From NCBI GenBank assembly GCA_028673005.1, contig CM054116.1, positions 129,433,547 through 129,497,546 of the forward strand: 64,000 nucleotides of DNA, read 5' to 3'. The notes under the pieces were generated by a model that worked only from the letters and a program-made list of their open reading frames with translations, was not told the origin of the DNA and did no database searches. Position 1 is the stretch's first letter; each line of letters opens with the position of its first letter. Made by a program: the position numbers and the translations under genes. The stretch is from Tanypteryx hageni (taxonomy: Eukaryota; Arthropoda; Insecta; Odonata; Petaluridae). Shown one piece after another: positions 10,691 through 22,718 of this stretch.

Positions 10691-12602
10691 TAAACTTCAG
10701 TTCTTAATAATGGTATCAAAATGACAGATTTTATACGCTTATTCCTTTATAGTTATATCTCTTTGAGGAGAGTATTCCTGAAATAAAAAAACTCTAATTG
10801 CTCATATTCTAACCAAATAGCATTCTTGTCGCTTGGAATGACTAAAAAATTGTTTCGTAAGCACATTAAGATAAAAAGGCATTAGTTAAAAAATAAATAT
10901 TTTTAATAAATAGCCATTATTTCCATTAGCATCATATATTGCTTATTAGATATCATAGATGCGGCACAAAGTGATTTATTCGAGTGTTCGGTCAGGTGCC
11001 AAGCCGTGAAATGACGTCTTTTATTCAAAATATTCTGGGGAAGTGTAGTTTTGCCATGAGCAGAGTCGGAGAGGAAGCTGGAGAATGCGGAGCGGAGATC
11101 GAGGCATACGGCGAAGGGGATGGGAGGATGAGGGAGGATGGCGTGTGACTCGGGTCTCCTTTCGAATCGATTGCGTGGGCGTAAGGAGGCAAGGAGGAAG
11201 GTAGAGTGGGAGGGGAGATGAGTAGGAAAGAGTTGGGAAAGGCATAAGGGGAAGGGGGAGGGTAGAAAGGAGGAGGAGGTGTTATGAGAGAAAGAGAAAA
11301 GAGTTCCTAGGAGAAGAGGAAGGAGGGTAGAGGAGGAGGAAGTATGTACACTCGTATTTTAACATAATGTAAGTAAAAAGGATTCTGCAGAATGAAACAA
11401 AATCACGTATTTTTTCGCTTTATGGAGCTTATGGTAGTACATTCATTGAATAACTCTTAACCATTATGGGTTCACACGTTGAGTGCTTTTCTTTCTCTCA
11501 ATTTTTCAATCTCTAGTTCATCTCTAACACCTTTTTGAGGTTTTGGGGACTAGGATGCATGAGCGCTTTCTATTCGAAAACACGTTTCTCAACTGTGCGT
11601 CTATTTTCGTCTAACCGTATGGGGTTGCGAATGGACCACACTTACTTGTATGTGAGTCTTTGAATTATTCAATTTCCATTTTCCAAATACATCATATTGC
11701 ACATTCATTAAATTTTAATTGGGAGAAGTTCTACGTTTTCTGTGTGTTTAAGATGCAAAAGCTTCACGCGTGCGTTTCTTTCAGAATGAAAGATATGTCA
11801 ATAATCCACTGAACGAGGCTACTCTCCGCTGAATATGTGCGTTTGGGTCACTCAGCTTGGCCGTGTGTTGGATCCATGTACTCTGGGACGCCGAAAACAA
11901 ACATGTGTATCTACATGTTAGTTTTAATGAGTTTCGTGTTGTGGCCGGTAAATTTAACGAGACCAAAGGCTCAATATATCATTATCGTTTCAATAAAAAA
12001 ATATATAAATAGATGATAACAATGTAAATAATTTGAAATATCACGCAATGTGTTAAGGACTATGTGAAAGATATCCGTATCTCAATATCCGTATTGCAAG
12101 GTCGCCATTGATCAATGGTCACAAAAATTCTTCTGATAGTTAATGAATAACCGAAAATAGCTTTTTGTTAACTTCGGCTACTAATACGTTATTTACGTCT
12201 ATGGGCCAAAATATGAAGTTTAGTTAATATCATTTAAAAATTTAACGCATTTCATCCAGTCTCCCAAAATCCATTTGCAATAATCGTGAGCGTTGAGGTT
12301 ATCTCTTTTACCTTCATCCAAAAATTTCGGCGACCCAATCCATTCAATTTCGATTGCGAAGGAGATGTCCGCGCGCGTTCGCCACCGCGATAAGTCATGT
12401 CGCTCCTTTCATATCCTTCCTCCATGGCTACCCTCCACGCGGGGTTAACGACCTAAGCGCCATCCTAGTCCCCTTCCCGCCTGCTTTCCAACGTCCATAT
12501 GCATATCTTTCTCCTCTCTCCCCTCTATCGCCTCTTCTGCTTCTATTTCTCTTACTCCCACTCCTGGTTGACAGGTTTCGTAGTCGAGCGTTGGGTTGCA
12601 AC
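10691..12602. other. No gene; GA-rich patch 11060-11345
   Basis: AT-rich sequence apart from a purine-rich patch. No element or gene recognised. Confidence 0.5.
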
Positions 12603-13150
12603 TAGAGGGAGAAAGAGATTGGGAGAGAGAGATAAGAAAGGAGAGATAGGAAAGGAGAGAGAGGAAAGGAGAAAGAGAGGAAGAGAGAGAGAGAAAAAAA
12701 AGAAAGAGAGAGGAAAGGAGAGAGCGAGAGAGGAAAGAAGAGAGAGAGAGAGGAAAAGAGAGAAATAGAGGAAAGGAGAAAGTCATCCATTCTGGTGTGA
12801 AACGTTGCTCCAGTGGATGTTGCCTCGAGTCCCCAATAGCGGCATGAATCGAGGGAAAGAAGAGTGGAGGGAGAGGGAGGGAGAGGGAAGGAAAGGGAGG
12901 GAGAGGGAGGGATGGAGAGGGAGGGACAGGGAGGGAGAGGGAGGGGGAGGGAGGGAGAGGGAGAGAGAGGGAGGGAGAGGGAGGGAGAGGGAGGGAGAGG
13001 TAGGGAGAAATAGGGAGAGGTAAGGAGAGGTAGGGAGAGGGAAGGAGAGGTAGGGAGAGAGAGGGAGAGGGAGGAAGAGGGAGGTATAGGGAGGGAGATG
13101 GAGGGAGGGAGGGGGAGGGGAGAGAAAGAGAGACAGAGAGAAGGGCGTGA
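12603..13150. repeat. GA/GGGA-rich minisatellite in two blocks
   Basis: Block one (12603-12782) is GAGA-rich with AAAGGAGAGA motifs. After about 70 bp of unique sequence, block two (12854-13150) is a GAGGGAGGGAGAG minisatellite with many slightly varied units. The predicted ORFs on both strands are serine/proline/leucine or glutamate/arginine runs and are not genes. Confidence 0.85.
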
Positions 13151-14274
13151 GAGGTGGACTCTGTCCGATTCTCCGCAACTCACCTCTCCTTGGTATCGTC
13201 CATATTCCCCAGACGGTCCCGCGAATGGCGTCGCGAGGGGTGTCGGGAAGTCGGTCGTGCGTGCGCCGCTCGATTGCAGCGACACCTCTCGGGACACTCC
13301 CTCGTCGCGTTTCACTGCGTTTCATTCCGTTCTCCCCCCTCTCCCCACCTCTCGTATTTTGCTTTCATTTTCCCGGCACGAGGAGGCCCTTTTATTTCTG
13401 CGCTCATCCGATTGAAACGACAAAAGTGGATGAGATAAAGAATTTGTAGCTATCGAGCGAATCCATGACTTTACTTATGCTTTTATTGTCGTGTCACTTC
13501 AATGCGCGAAATGCATCACTCAACTAGGTTATCAAGTGATGACTCGTTTCGTTTACTTTTCCATACGTCACCCTCGTATGAGCGTTCAAAAATAATGCCT
13601 TAAGACGATTATACCGTTTTTGGAATGTTTTTGTACCGTCGCTGTGGAATGATTGTTATAAAATTATCAAGCATATGAACGTGTGTCGCATTTTTCAACT
13701 TGGGCTTGCGCCTTGCCCTACATTTTTGATTTGAGGGGAACGAACTAGTCAGCGCTCCGTCCATCGGAAAGACAAGTGGTCCTCTTGGTGCTCTTCGTAA
13801 AAAGTAGGCTAATGCCGGAAACGGGTTTCCCTTCTCCTTTCTATGTAGAATCTTGTACAATATGATGATGAGACATATAAAAGCTCATAAGTTCGTCTGT
13901 GAATCAATCTACATATTTTGATTTATTGCGTAAATCTGATTTGTTAACATTATTTGTGTATGAAGGAGGAGGAAGTGAAGAGTTTCATAGAGAGAGGGAA
14001 ATAAAGAGATAGGAGGAGAAGGCAGGAATCAATAGCTTTCAAATTTGAGTACGTATATCCCTGAGGGCACCAAGAGTTCTTTGATATCAATATAAGAATT
14101 ATTAATAATATATTAATATATTAAGTATTAAGAAAATATTAATAATAACATTTTTTCTCCCTTCTGTATTAATGCATGATTTATAAATCAAGAGTTGTAA
14201 ATTTACAACTTCTACTAGTGATATCGAATTTCTTTACCGACAGCTGAATGTAGAATATAAAACTTTTTCTTAAG
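13151..14274. other. GC-richer patch then AT-rich sequence
   Basis: 13151-13440 is clearly more GC-rich and CpG-containing than the surroundings, with ORFs in several frames, none recognisable. It could be a regulatory island or an unrecognised exon. The rest is featureless. Confidence 0.3.
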
Positions 14275-14531
14275 TACAGGGCGATTTTTTTTGTTCTAGA
14301 ACTCTGAAAAATGAGTATATCACAGGGGCATGCGAAATTGTCTACGAACAGAGTTTGATGCTATTTAAATATAATTATTGAAGAAATTTCAAATGAAATG
14401 TTGAAAACGAGCACCATCATGCTGAGTACATAACCTTACCCTCCGCAGCATATTCTCCAAAACAGACTGCGACGTTTCTTGGAAGATACTCTCAATCAAG
14501 TCTCTGATTCTTGCCTTTAGTTCGTCTAGAG

Positions 14532-14920
14532 CTCGGGTGGCCAACACGTTTGCCAATCGCCACATGTGGCGAATTGGCGATAAAATGTGACGAATTGATC
14601 TTTTAAGATATTTTTAAAATCAAGCTACATTTTGGAGGCAAAGCTGAGAACAAATATTCAGCGGAATTTTCTTAAGCTGTTCAGGGGAAAGTATTGCCAT
14701 ATTTCACATTGATTTTTCTCAATCATAGAAAATGCTTGATTCCTTTGTGTTTGACCTATCAGTGCGCTAGAGTGAAGTTCATTAAAGCAATTTCAGGGAT
14801 TTTTTCTTTATTTAGGTAATTTACCACATTATTAGAAGGTGTTTTTACTTAGTGTGGCGAATTTCCTGTCTCATTTGCCACACCTGTGGCCTGACTCAAA
14901 AATCTTGTTTCCGACTGGGG
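14532..14920. mobile_element. hAT MITE nested in left arm
   Basis: Flanked by octamers GTCTAGAG (14524-14531) and TTCTAGAG (14921-14928), seven of eight identical and matching the nTnnnnAn preference of Ac-type hATs. Ends are CTCGGGTGGCCAACACG and, reverse-complemented, CCCCAGTCGGAAACAAG. The interior has subterminal CCACATGTGGCGAA-type motifs at both ends. At 389 bp it is non-coding. Confidence 0.6.
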
Positions 14921-15243
14921 TTCTAGAGTATGGGGATTTGTAGCGTATACTTTTCTAGCGTCTAGTCCAAGGAGTGCAGTAGAGATACTTGACCTTTACC
15001 CGTAAAACTCATGCAGTGCAACAGTTACTGGATACAAACAATGAAGGGCAAAAATTACTGTGAATGGCTCATGGTGCTTGTTAGAGACCTTCCTGGTGTT
15101 CTAGAAATGTGTAATATTAAAAAAATTAAATTAAATTAAAAGATTGTTTTGGCAAAAAGTCCCACAGACCCTTTCCGGAGCGGCCACTCAAGATTTTTTC
15201 TGGGCACTATAAGCTTTCATGCCTGATCACCCATGTTCTAAAC

Positions 15244-16057
15244 CAGAGTTTCTCCTCAAAGTGGGGAACGCGTATCCTTGGGGGTACTCTGATAGGTGCG
15301 AGGGAATGCATAAAAAATCTACTTAATGGCGGATAGTTTAATTTTTTATTATTAAAATTCAGTTATTTGTGTTCAAAAGTTCCACTTATTAACATACTCT
15401 TTTATAATAGACATTTAGCACTCTTGGACCTTTTTTCGGCACACAGACGTTTTAAATTGTCCAAACTGCAATGTATGGTCTATTATTCCTACTTTCAGGA
15501 ATTACTTAGCTAAGTTGACAGTAAATCTGAGTAATGTATTTCTTATGGCAGTAAGAAGATAATGCTTAAGAAAATGGTACAACAGAAAGCAAACCTTTTA
15601 TGACAGTATCATTCTTAAGCGTAAGGCTCAGAACATTAAATATTATGTACTTTTAACGATGCACATCAGAAACCTCAGTTAAGAGCATATAGCGATTAAA
15701 CTTCACATTCCTTCAATAAATGTAGTAGTGAAGTACGCCAAAATGCTAAAAATTTTGGCACAAAACTAACACTTGACTAAAAAATATTTACATAGCAAAG
15801 AAACTAGGAAAAGAGTCCTACCGCAAATTATTGTGTATAAGTGTGTGACACTTAGAAACCCTTTTGTCTAATTATGTTATTGTGTAGGGCAGGGGTTGTT
15901 CTCAACCTTTTTCCCCTATTCCAGTAAGAGGACGGATAAAAATTGTGAAAAATAACATTAATTTGACGCATATAACTTGTAGCAATTTTAAGGGGTTATT
16001 TAATTTGATTGGTAAGGATTATAGGGGCACGCGACTAAAAACGTTTGGAGAACCCTG
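15244..16057. mobile_element. hAT element nested in right arm
   Basis: Flanked by TTCTAAAC (15236-15243) and CTCTAAAC (16058-16065), seven of eight identical. The left end is CAGAGTTTCTCCTCAAAG; the reverse-complemented right end is CAGGGTTCTCCAAACG, a typical CAG...TTCTCAAA hAT terminus. A further left-type end, CAGGGGTTGTTCTCAACC, lies at 15890 and may be a second nested hAT that shares or lost its right end. No transposase is present in the 814 bp. Confidence 0.6.
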
Positions 16058-16326
16058 CTCTAAACGAACTAAAGGCAAGAATCAGAGACGTGATTGAAAG
16101 TATCTTCCAAGAAATGTTGCAGTCTGTGTCGGAGAATATGCTGCGGAAAGCAAGATTATGTTTCGTTATGGTTGTGCTAATTTTCAACATTTGATTTGAA
16201 ATTTCTTCAATAAATATATTTAAATGGCATCAAATCTGTCCATAGATAATTTCACCTTTCTCGGTAATTTATGTCTTGAAATATATCGATTTTTCATGGC
16301 TCTCGAATTACAAAAAACACCCTGTA

Positions 16327-16616
16327 TATTCATATAGTGCACATTGGTTTACCATCAACGCAATGTAGCCCTCAAGAGACTGGGTGACCAGTTCCACAAA
16401 TGAGGTCGCGCACGGTTATTACTGCTCTTACTGACAATTTATTATAACACCAGCAATAATTCGATTATTTACGTATGTTATTTATAAATATGTTATAAAA
16501 TTGTATACAATTTATAATTTTATAAATTTTTATCCGTAGAACTTGAAATATACCAAGGGGATGATCAAGAATGCTCAAAAGATTTTAAAAATTGTTTTAA
16601 TGCCACTGGTGCAGAC
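16327..16616. other. No recognised feature
   Basis: AT-rich spacer between two mobile elements. Confidence 0.5.
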
Positions 16617-16863
16617 CAGTGTTTCTCATACAAGGGGCCGTAGCCCACCAGGGTGCCGCAAAATTATTTTGGATGCAAGGGGAAATGCCAAAAAATAAAA
16701 TTTTATCGGGGAATTTTAGAAAATACGTTGTTGTAAAAGTTATTAATGGTTATATAAAATGAATACATTTGTATTACAGTTTCTTATTTTTATTATATTC
16801 AATTAAAATGGGACCGCATGATATTCAAGAGGTGCACGACAATTGAAAGTTTAAAAACCACTG
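16617..16863. mobile_element. hAT MITE, 247 bp
   Basis: The left end is CAGTGTTTCTCATACAAG; the reverse-complemented right end is CAGTGGTTTTTAAACTTTC. Flanking octamers GTGCAGAC (16609-16616) and ATGTAGAC (16864-16871) agree at six of eight positions and both fit nTnnnnAn. GGGCCGTAGCCCACC close to the left end is a common subterminal motif of these MITEs. No coding sequence. Confidence 0.6.
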
Positions 16864-17095
16864 ATGTAGACAATCGGATCTCAAAAGGCTATGGATTGGG
16901 AAAAGGGGAAGAAGTGGAAATGGAAAGAAGGCGTTTTCTGGGAGAGTAACTCAGGTAAAGGAAGTCTCGTTCCTTTGAAAGTGTATCGGTGCCACCGAGA
17001 ACACTCATAACTTCCTCCGGTTCATTCACAGAGGAGGAGAGCACCCAGAAAGCGCCGCCTCGGATCGCCACTCCCTCCTCGTGACTCCCTCCTCG

Positions 17096-17520
17096 CCCCC
17101 CCCCCCCCCATGCCCCTCTCTATGTCGCCGTCACTCGAAGCGGCATCGCTACCCTCGCGTCTTGAATGTCGAGCGAAGGCGAAGGACGGAATGGGGTTAA
17201 GGAAGTTCCCTTCGCTCTCGTCCCTCAACTCCCCCATTCAACTCCATCCCACGAATAACCCCTTATCTCTCCACTTGCCCCCTTTTCCTTCTCTCCCCTT
17301 CTCCACTTCATTCTTCCCTCTTCCCCTCCATTCGCCATGCCCAAGGAAGTTTTCTCCTCGCCTTGTTCGACTTACTCCACATTTTAATGCTTTTCAATTC
17401 TCTCTCCACGTCTCTCTTTCCTTCGCCTTTTCTCCTCCATCTCCTTTCTTCCCACACTTTCCTAGCCTCTCCTTCTACCCTTTTCTCCGACTCTCTCACT
17501 CTCTAACTTTTCTTTATCTT
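17096..17520. repeat. Poly-C run and pyrimidine-rich tract
   Basis: A 14-base C homopolymer at 17096-17109 is followed, after a GC-rich 100 bp, by CT-rich sequence (17210-17520). The 153-residue plus-strand ORF here is proline/serine/leucine-rich and arises from composition. Confidence 0.7.
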
Positions 17521-19940
17521 GGAAAGATGTTCGTTTGGGTCATCATCTGTAAACTCTTAAGCGACCATTGATAGTTTTAAATACCCCGTTTTCAGACATT
17601 TAAAACAACTTCGAGTGCATGGCATCAAACTCAATCGCCCTTTCGCTCGCGAATTGTTTACGCTTACTTTGTAACACGCTTATCGTTTCAGCAAGATTTC
17701 CGGGAAATATATTTAAAGAAAGGAAGGCAAACGTTTCCTCGGCCTATAAAATTCTTCTGACCTTATAGAAGTCCTATAAAAGTTCCGATTCAACTTTGAT
17801 TGCCTCCTGTTCGCGGCAAAAATAAAGCTTCATGGTATCGGACAGCTAGTACTTTTTCCTGCAACTACGCATTTCCTGGACATAATCCCTTTTTCCTGCA
17901 TAATAAGAAGAATAAAATGCACACAAATTTAAAGCTATGATCAATTTAATACTGAATATATTTTCTCTTTGGAAGGCATTCAGTAAAACTCAACTCCAAA
18001 TTCGACTTCAATGTATTAATGGAATCAGCATCTTCGTGGAACCACTCTCTCGACCCCACTCTCTATTTCTGCATCTATGTCTTTTAGTCTAATCATATCC
18101 TTCCCTCCCACTACGCCTTTGGTTGGATGAAAGAAGAGATTGTCTATCCCAAGTACACACAAATGAAGACGAACACCTATCGCTCTCTCCCTCTCACGCT
18201 TTATCTCTTCCCTTATCATCCATTTTCTCCCAATCGATCCCTCTTTCTTTCTCTCTCTCTCCCTTTTTCCTATGCATCTTTTCACACTTCCTTGTTCTTC
18301 TCTTCTCCACTGTTTCTATCAACATCTCCATTTCTTATTATTCCTAATCCTTATCACCCCCTCTCTGAGCTTTCTATCTATTACTCTTCGTCCGCCATTC
18401 TTTTCGACTTCCTATGACCCCGTAGATCCCTCGTAATCATAATTTAATCCCACTACCTATTCTTCATCTCTTTCAATTGCTTCAACGAACTAATAAAGTT
18501 TAACCATGGCTATATTCGAGCATGGATAATTCCTTTTTCTTGCGGGAGGTTTTTCCTAGGCATTAAATAAAATAAATAAATAATAAAATTAGAAACCTTT
18601 TATTTTTCCTAAACTTGAAACTTGTGATATAAATGACAAATTCCTAGACTGAGGAGTAGATTTTTTAGTTTTCCCGCAATATGTTACAAAGATAGTAATT
18701 TAGCCTTAGAAATAACGTTTCCAATTGTCAATCTATTCAACATAATTATCTTGATTTCCCAAATCGAGGCATTAGTGATTAAAATCGAGTAATTTTATTT
18801 TTATAATATTTGACAATTTGCAAACCGTACAGATTTCAGATTACAATCTGACATTTTGTAAATACCCTTCTTGCAGAGTTAACTATTGTATGAATTTTTA
18901 ATTTTAGTTCATTTTTCACAGAGAAACTTTTACTCTCACTCTAAGGCCTCCGTGATATATTGCATCGTAATACGTCAAATCGCGACTCCCCATTAGTCTG
19001 TCCATGAATTTGGACTGAACCTCCCGTGTCTCTGCTTCCTCTTCGTTACATTTTCATTAGCGTCCATACTGATGCTTATAAACAAAGACTATAAGTTCAA
19101 GAAAATGTAATTAATCATAAAAAATTGAATATATAAATACATAGCCCATTTCGGCTACAGTGAAACCGTCTTTAATGGTGTTTCACCGAAAGTATATTCT
19201 AAAAAAGAACGCTTGTTTTGGTATTTCTGTCGATTTTATGCCCGTGCGTTAGAGGGAGAGGGTTTGTGAGTGGGTGTCCGTTAAGAATGCGTGCGGGGGT
19301 TTAGGGTATGCGGATATTAAAGGGAAAGTATTTAAACCTTCGGAAACGGGAGATTTATTGCTGCGGAAAGGTGCCTTTGGTTATCTCCGAGAATTTTTCT
19401 AAGGAATAGGCACCATGTGTTCTTCCAAGAAATATAGTGGAGAACATCTGGTTTTTCATAACCTTGTTATGGCTTTTGGAGATACTATCAAACATAAGTA
19501 CTCATTACTTCAATTTTTTATATTTAAGTCCTTGTTCTTGCAGTTGCTTTTAGCCGAGCTCAATAGTTCTCTAGTTAATAGCCTATCTGTCAGTAATGTC
19601 CTGTATATATGGATTGGTATCCTGCACTAGATATACATGCTGCGTGTGCATATAAAATAGGAGTAAAATTTATGATATTTAGAAAGTGGTGATTGTTGAA
19701 ATAGATTTGCATTTATCAAGGGAGACTGATACCAAAGGAGGATTTTCTTCTTTCCAACTTCTTGCAATTGTTTCCTGAATCTTGGATTCTGCTACTTCCT
19801 ATTTTCTTGGTTTGGTATATTAATTCAAAATATCCTTTTATTCATTTTTTATACCGTTTATTGATTTTTTATCCTACGCCATCGAGGTAGTGCTCGGATT
19901 TTGCTTAGCTTCGATTTCGCGACCGCATCTCTCGTCAGAG
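17521..19940. other. No gene; CT-rich patch 18180-18310
   Basis: AT-rich sequence with one pyrimidine patch including a short TC microsatellite. No gene or transposon was recognised. Confidence 0.5.
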
Positions 19941-20197
19941 CAGTGGCGGATCCAAGGGAGGGGCGATGAGGACGATCGCCCTCCCCTTATGCGACCCCAT
20001 TACCATCCTCTGGGTGCATTCTTAAATTCGTTCTGCACAACATTCCTTTTTTCTATACCGAAGATTGAGTCTGTATGACAAGTAAAAGAAAGATTCCGAT
20101 GGGGATAAGAATTTTCAAAACAGAGACGGAATCAAGAGGAGGGAGGGGCGATTGGGGAGATCGTCCTCCCCTTGGGAAGTTTCTGGATCCGCCCCAG
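19941..20197. mobile_element. hAT MITE with perfect 8-bp target duplication
   Basis: Octamer CGTCAGAG occurs at 19933-19940 and again, unchanged, at 20198-20205. Between them, the left end CAGTGGCGGATCCAAGG pairs with the reverse-complemented right end CTGGGGCGGATCCAGAA. Both ends are followed by GC-rich GGGGAGG / GGGGCGAT blocks in mirrored order. The element is 257 bp and has no transposase. The intact duplication suggests the youngest of the small hAT insertions in this window. Confidence 0.82.
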
Positions 20198-20205
20198 CGT
20201 CAGAG

Positions 20206-21062
20206 ACATCGGTTTCATCCATCGAACGACCCAATTTCTTCGGCCTCTCGATCGTCTGATTATCTCCTCTCCCATTCACATGATCCATGCCCTCGTGTAC
20301 AACACTGGGGCTTTCACTTCGTTATCGGACTCTTCTGGTAGAGAGTCCCCTTTTCTCTTTTTCTACCTCGCTCGCATCCAATGTGTCACCGGCCTACTTC
20401 CATCCCGTTAATGTTAACGAGACCTCCTCTTTTCTCCCCTCCCATCGCTTCCTCTCACTACCTCCTCCTCTTTTTGCGAAGACGCTGGAAGAGGCTCCCT
20501 CGACGAACACTCTACTTGTACCGGCACCACTATCCGCCAATACCACTGACTGTGGTGCACCCCCCGAGAGGGACCGTCTGCTCGAGCAAAGAGCTTCGGG
20601 GACGAGAGCTCCTCCCGCCTGCGATGGCGTGAACCATGGTTGGAGCCTCGCGTGGGCCCTCGTCTTTCGCCCTCTCCTTCGTATAGCCCAGAGGCCTTGA
20701 ACCAACGAACAGCCAGTCAAGAGAATGAGGATCCTCCTTCAGGTTGATTATAATGTAAATCATTGATTGAGACGGACATAGTGCGTATATCATAGATATA
20801 CAAATCGATACACTATGCCTACCACAATTTTAAGACCAGACTAAATTTATAATGAAATAAAAGAAATACTTCATTCCAGATGAATGTGGTGATGATATAA
20901 TATGATGGGTAACATTTGTTGCTTAAATTTTCAGATATACTTTTCAAATGTGTAGGCAGTCAATTGCGGCACTAGCAGCTTCCAGACATGCTTTCACCCT
21001 CTTCTGCATGCTGAAGATCAGTTTATGGCACTCTTCAACTGTGTATTGGCCCCCGTAACCTA
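20206..21062. other. GC-richer stretch without recognised gene
   Basis: 20210-20700 has raised GC and overlapping ORFs on both strands (for example 20287-20700), none with a recognisable domain. It may hold regulatory DNA or an unrecognised exon; nothing firmer can be said. Confidence 0.3.
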
Positions 21063-21099
21063 CTACTATGCTACTACTACTACTACTACTACTACCTAC
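21063..21099. repeat. (TAC)n microsatellite
   Basis: A run of about ten CTA/TAC triplets. Confidence 0.9.
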
Positions 21100-21739
21100 C
21101 TATCTCCTACACACGTTTTTAAATTCAAGCTATATGAAATATCTCTGTGTCCTTTAGCACGTAGACATACCAACTATTTACCGTTATATATCCTCTCATG
21201 GGCTTTTTTTTTACTCTTCAGCACTGAAAAATCTGTGCAATACAAGTCTCAATATGAAGTGCATGGAATAAAGAGAAAACCTTACTAGAAGCCTGTATAC
21301 TTATGCCATCTGTCGAATAGAACACACTAACTGCCGCCTAAATGAGACCATAGTAGTTCAAATACATTACCAGAAGCAATTAGGTCAATCGTGTATGTTT
21401 TAAACAATTTCACTCATAAATATAAAATTTTTAAAATGCGTCAGAAAAACCGTAGGAACGCTTTTAAGCATAGGAAAAAAACAGTAGTTTTATTTCCTAT
21501 AGTTTTTCAAACGAATAAAAAACTATTGTTCATGTACGATAAACAGTTCTCTAGGTAGGTCTCATTTTGTTTAAAAATGCTCAATTTTGGTCATTTTCTA
21601 AATAAATAAAATGCTATTTCTGAATCATTGGAGACGTTTTGACTGTCTTTTTTAATGTGTTTTATCAAGTATGTCTATCTGTACTGTATATATAAAGAAC
21701 GAGTGTAAGGAAATATTTTAAACTCTTGTAACAGTTTTA

Positions 21740-22400
21740 GTGTATTTTACCATTCTATCCGAATATATAGAAAATTTAAATTTGGTAAGAATGCTTGATT
21801 CAGAGAAACAATGACGAAAACAAAATCACTAATAATGACCTGGGTTCGAGTCCAGATGATAATATCTATATCCCATTAGATAACACGTAAAAAACAAATT
21901 TTCGTCGTACAAGATTTTCTATTTTTGAAAATTTAAATTAGAACAAATTGACACGATCTTCGGAATTAGACTGTATTCAAGAAAAATATACGTAATTCTT
22001 ATTTTCATCGTCTGTTTTCGCCTTCGGGTCGAAATCGCTCGAATTAAACGTTTAAATTCCAGATTTCGACTAAATTTTGAGTTTTTAACAAGAAGTCGCC
22101 TTGCCAACCGATGCCTTTATTGAACTTGAGGTCCTATTAATCTAATGAATAAGAGCCTGTGTACTATCATATACTGCATACTGTCGAATGTGGTGCCGAC
22201 CTTAAAGGGCGTTATAAAAGAGCTGGATATTCGAGAACTATTTATGACGAAATATAAATTTATTTTTAACAAACTTTCCGAGTGGATAGAAGACTGAAAT
22301 TTTGTAGGAATATTTTACTCTTATAGTAGAAGCCGTTTAACAAAACAAATCCCCAAGAAACAATAGAGTTTGAACCCAAATTAGCAAACAACCAATAGTA
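21740..22400 (+). repeat. Unclassified dispersed repeat, copies 1 and 2
   Basis: Two adjacent partial copies share a motif series with 27295-27740: TTGGTAAGAATGCTTGATTC, GGTTCGAGTCCAGATGATAA and TAACACGTAAAAA in the first; GGGCGTTATAAAAG, AACTATTTATGAC, ACTTTCCGAGTGGATAGAAG and ACTGAAATTTTGTA in the second. GGTTCGAGTCC matches a pol III B box, but no A box or tRNA fold was found. No coding potential. Confidence 0.5.
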
Positions 22401-22718
22401 TCTAATTGACTTTTCTTTCGGCTGGTAAGGACTTAGGAAAGTATTAATACCTACTAAAATTACATAATAGGTTTCTTTATTGCATATTTTTATTGATTAG
22501 CCACATAAGAAATGACAATTATTGTATTTTATTTTTATTATTTTATTTATGTTTAGTGTACATAAAAACGCTTACACTCATTATTATCTTTGACAGAAAA
22601 TTAATACCAATTGCAATTGTTATTGTTTTTATTATCAGCGTTAATTTAATTTTGTTAAAGTTTTGTTAATATAATGTTAGTTAAAGTTTAAGGCAATAAT
22701 AGCCCGTTATTTCATCAA

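Larger units (their letters stand above)
14275..16326. mobile_element. Long-terminal-inverted-repeat element with nested insertions
   Basis: The left end TACAGGGCGATTTT and the reverse-complemented right end TACAGGGTGTTTTTTG open two ~260-bp arms (14275-14531 and 16066-16326). The arms align almost continuously; shared blocks include TTGAAGAAATTTCAAAT, CCGCAGCATATTCTCC, TTTCTTGGAAGATACT and TCTCTGATTCTTGCC. Removing two nested hAT elements leaves about 0.83 kb, with arms that continue a little past the insertion points and a ~270-bp spacer. No transposase remnant is seen. The TACAGGGTGTTTT terminus is common in arthropod repeats; I cannot assign a superfamily. Confidence 0.7.

Noticed and set aside
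12445..13449. 237- and 180-codon minus-strand ORFs and plus-strand shadows
   Set aside because: They are driven by GA/GGGA repeats. Only serine, proline and leucine runs are encoded.
21842..21852. GGTTCGAGTCC as part of a tRNA gene
   Set aside because: No A box, acceptor stem or cloverleaf can be formed around it. It is better explained as part of a dispersed repeat.
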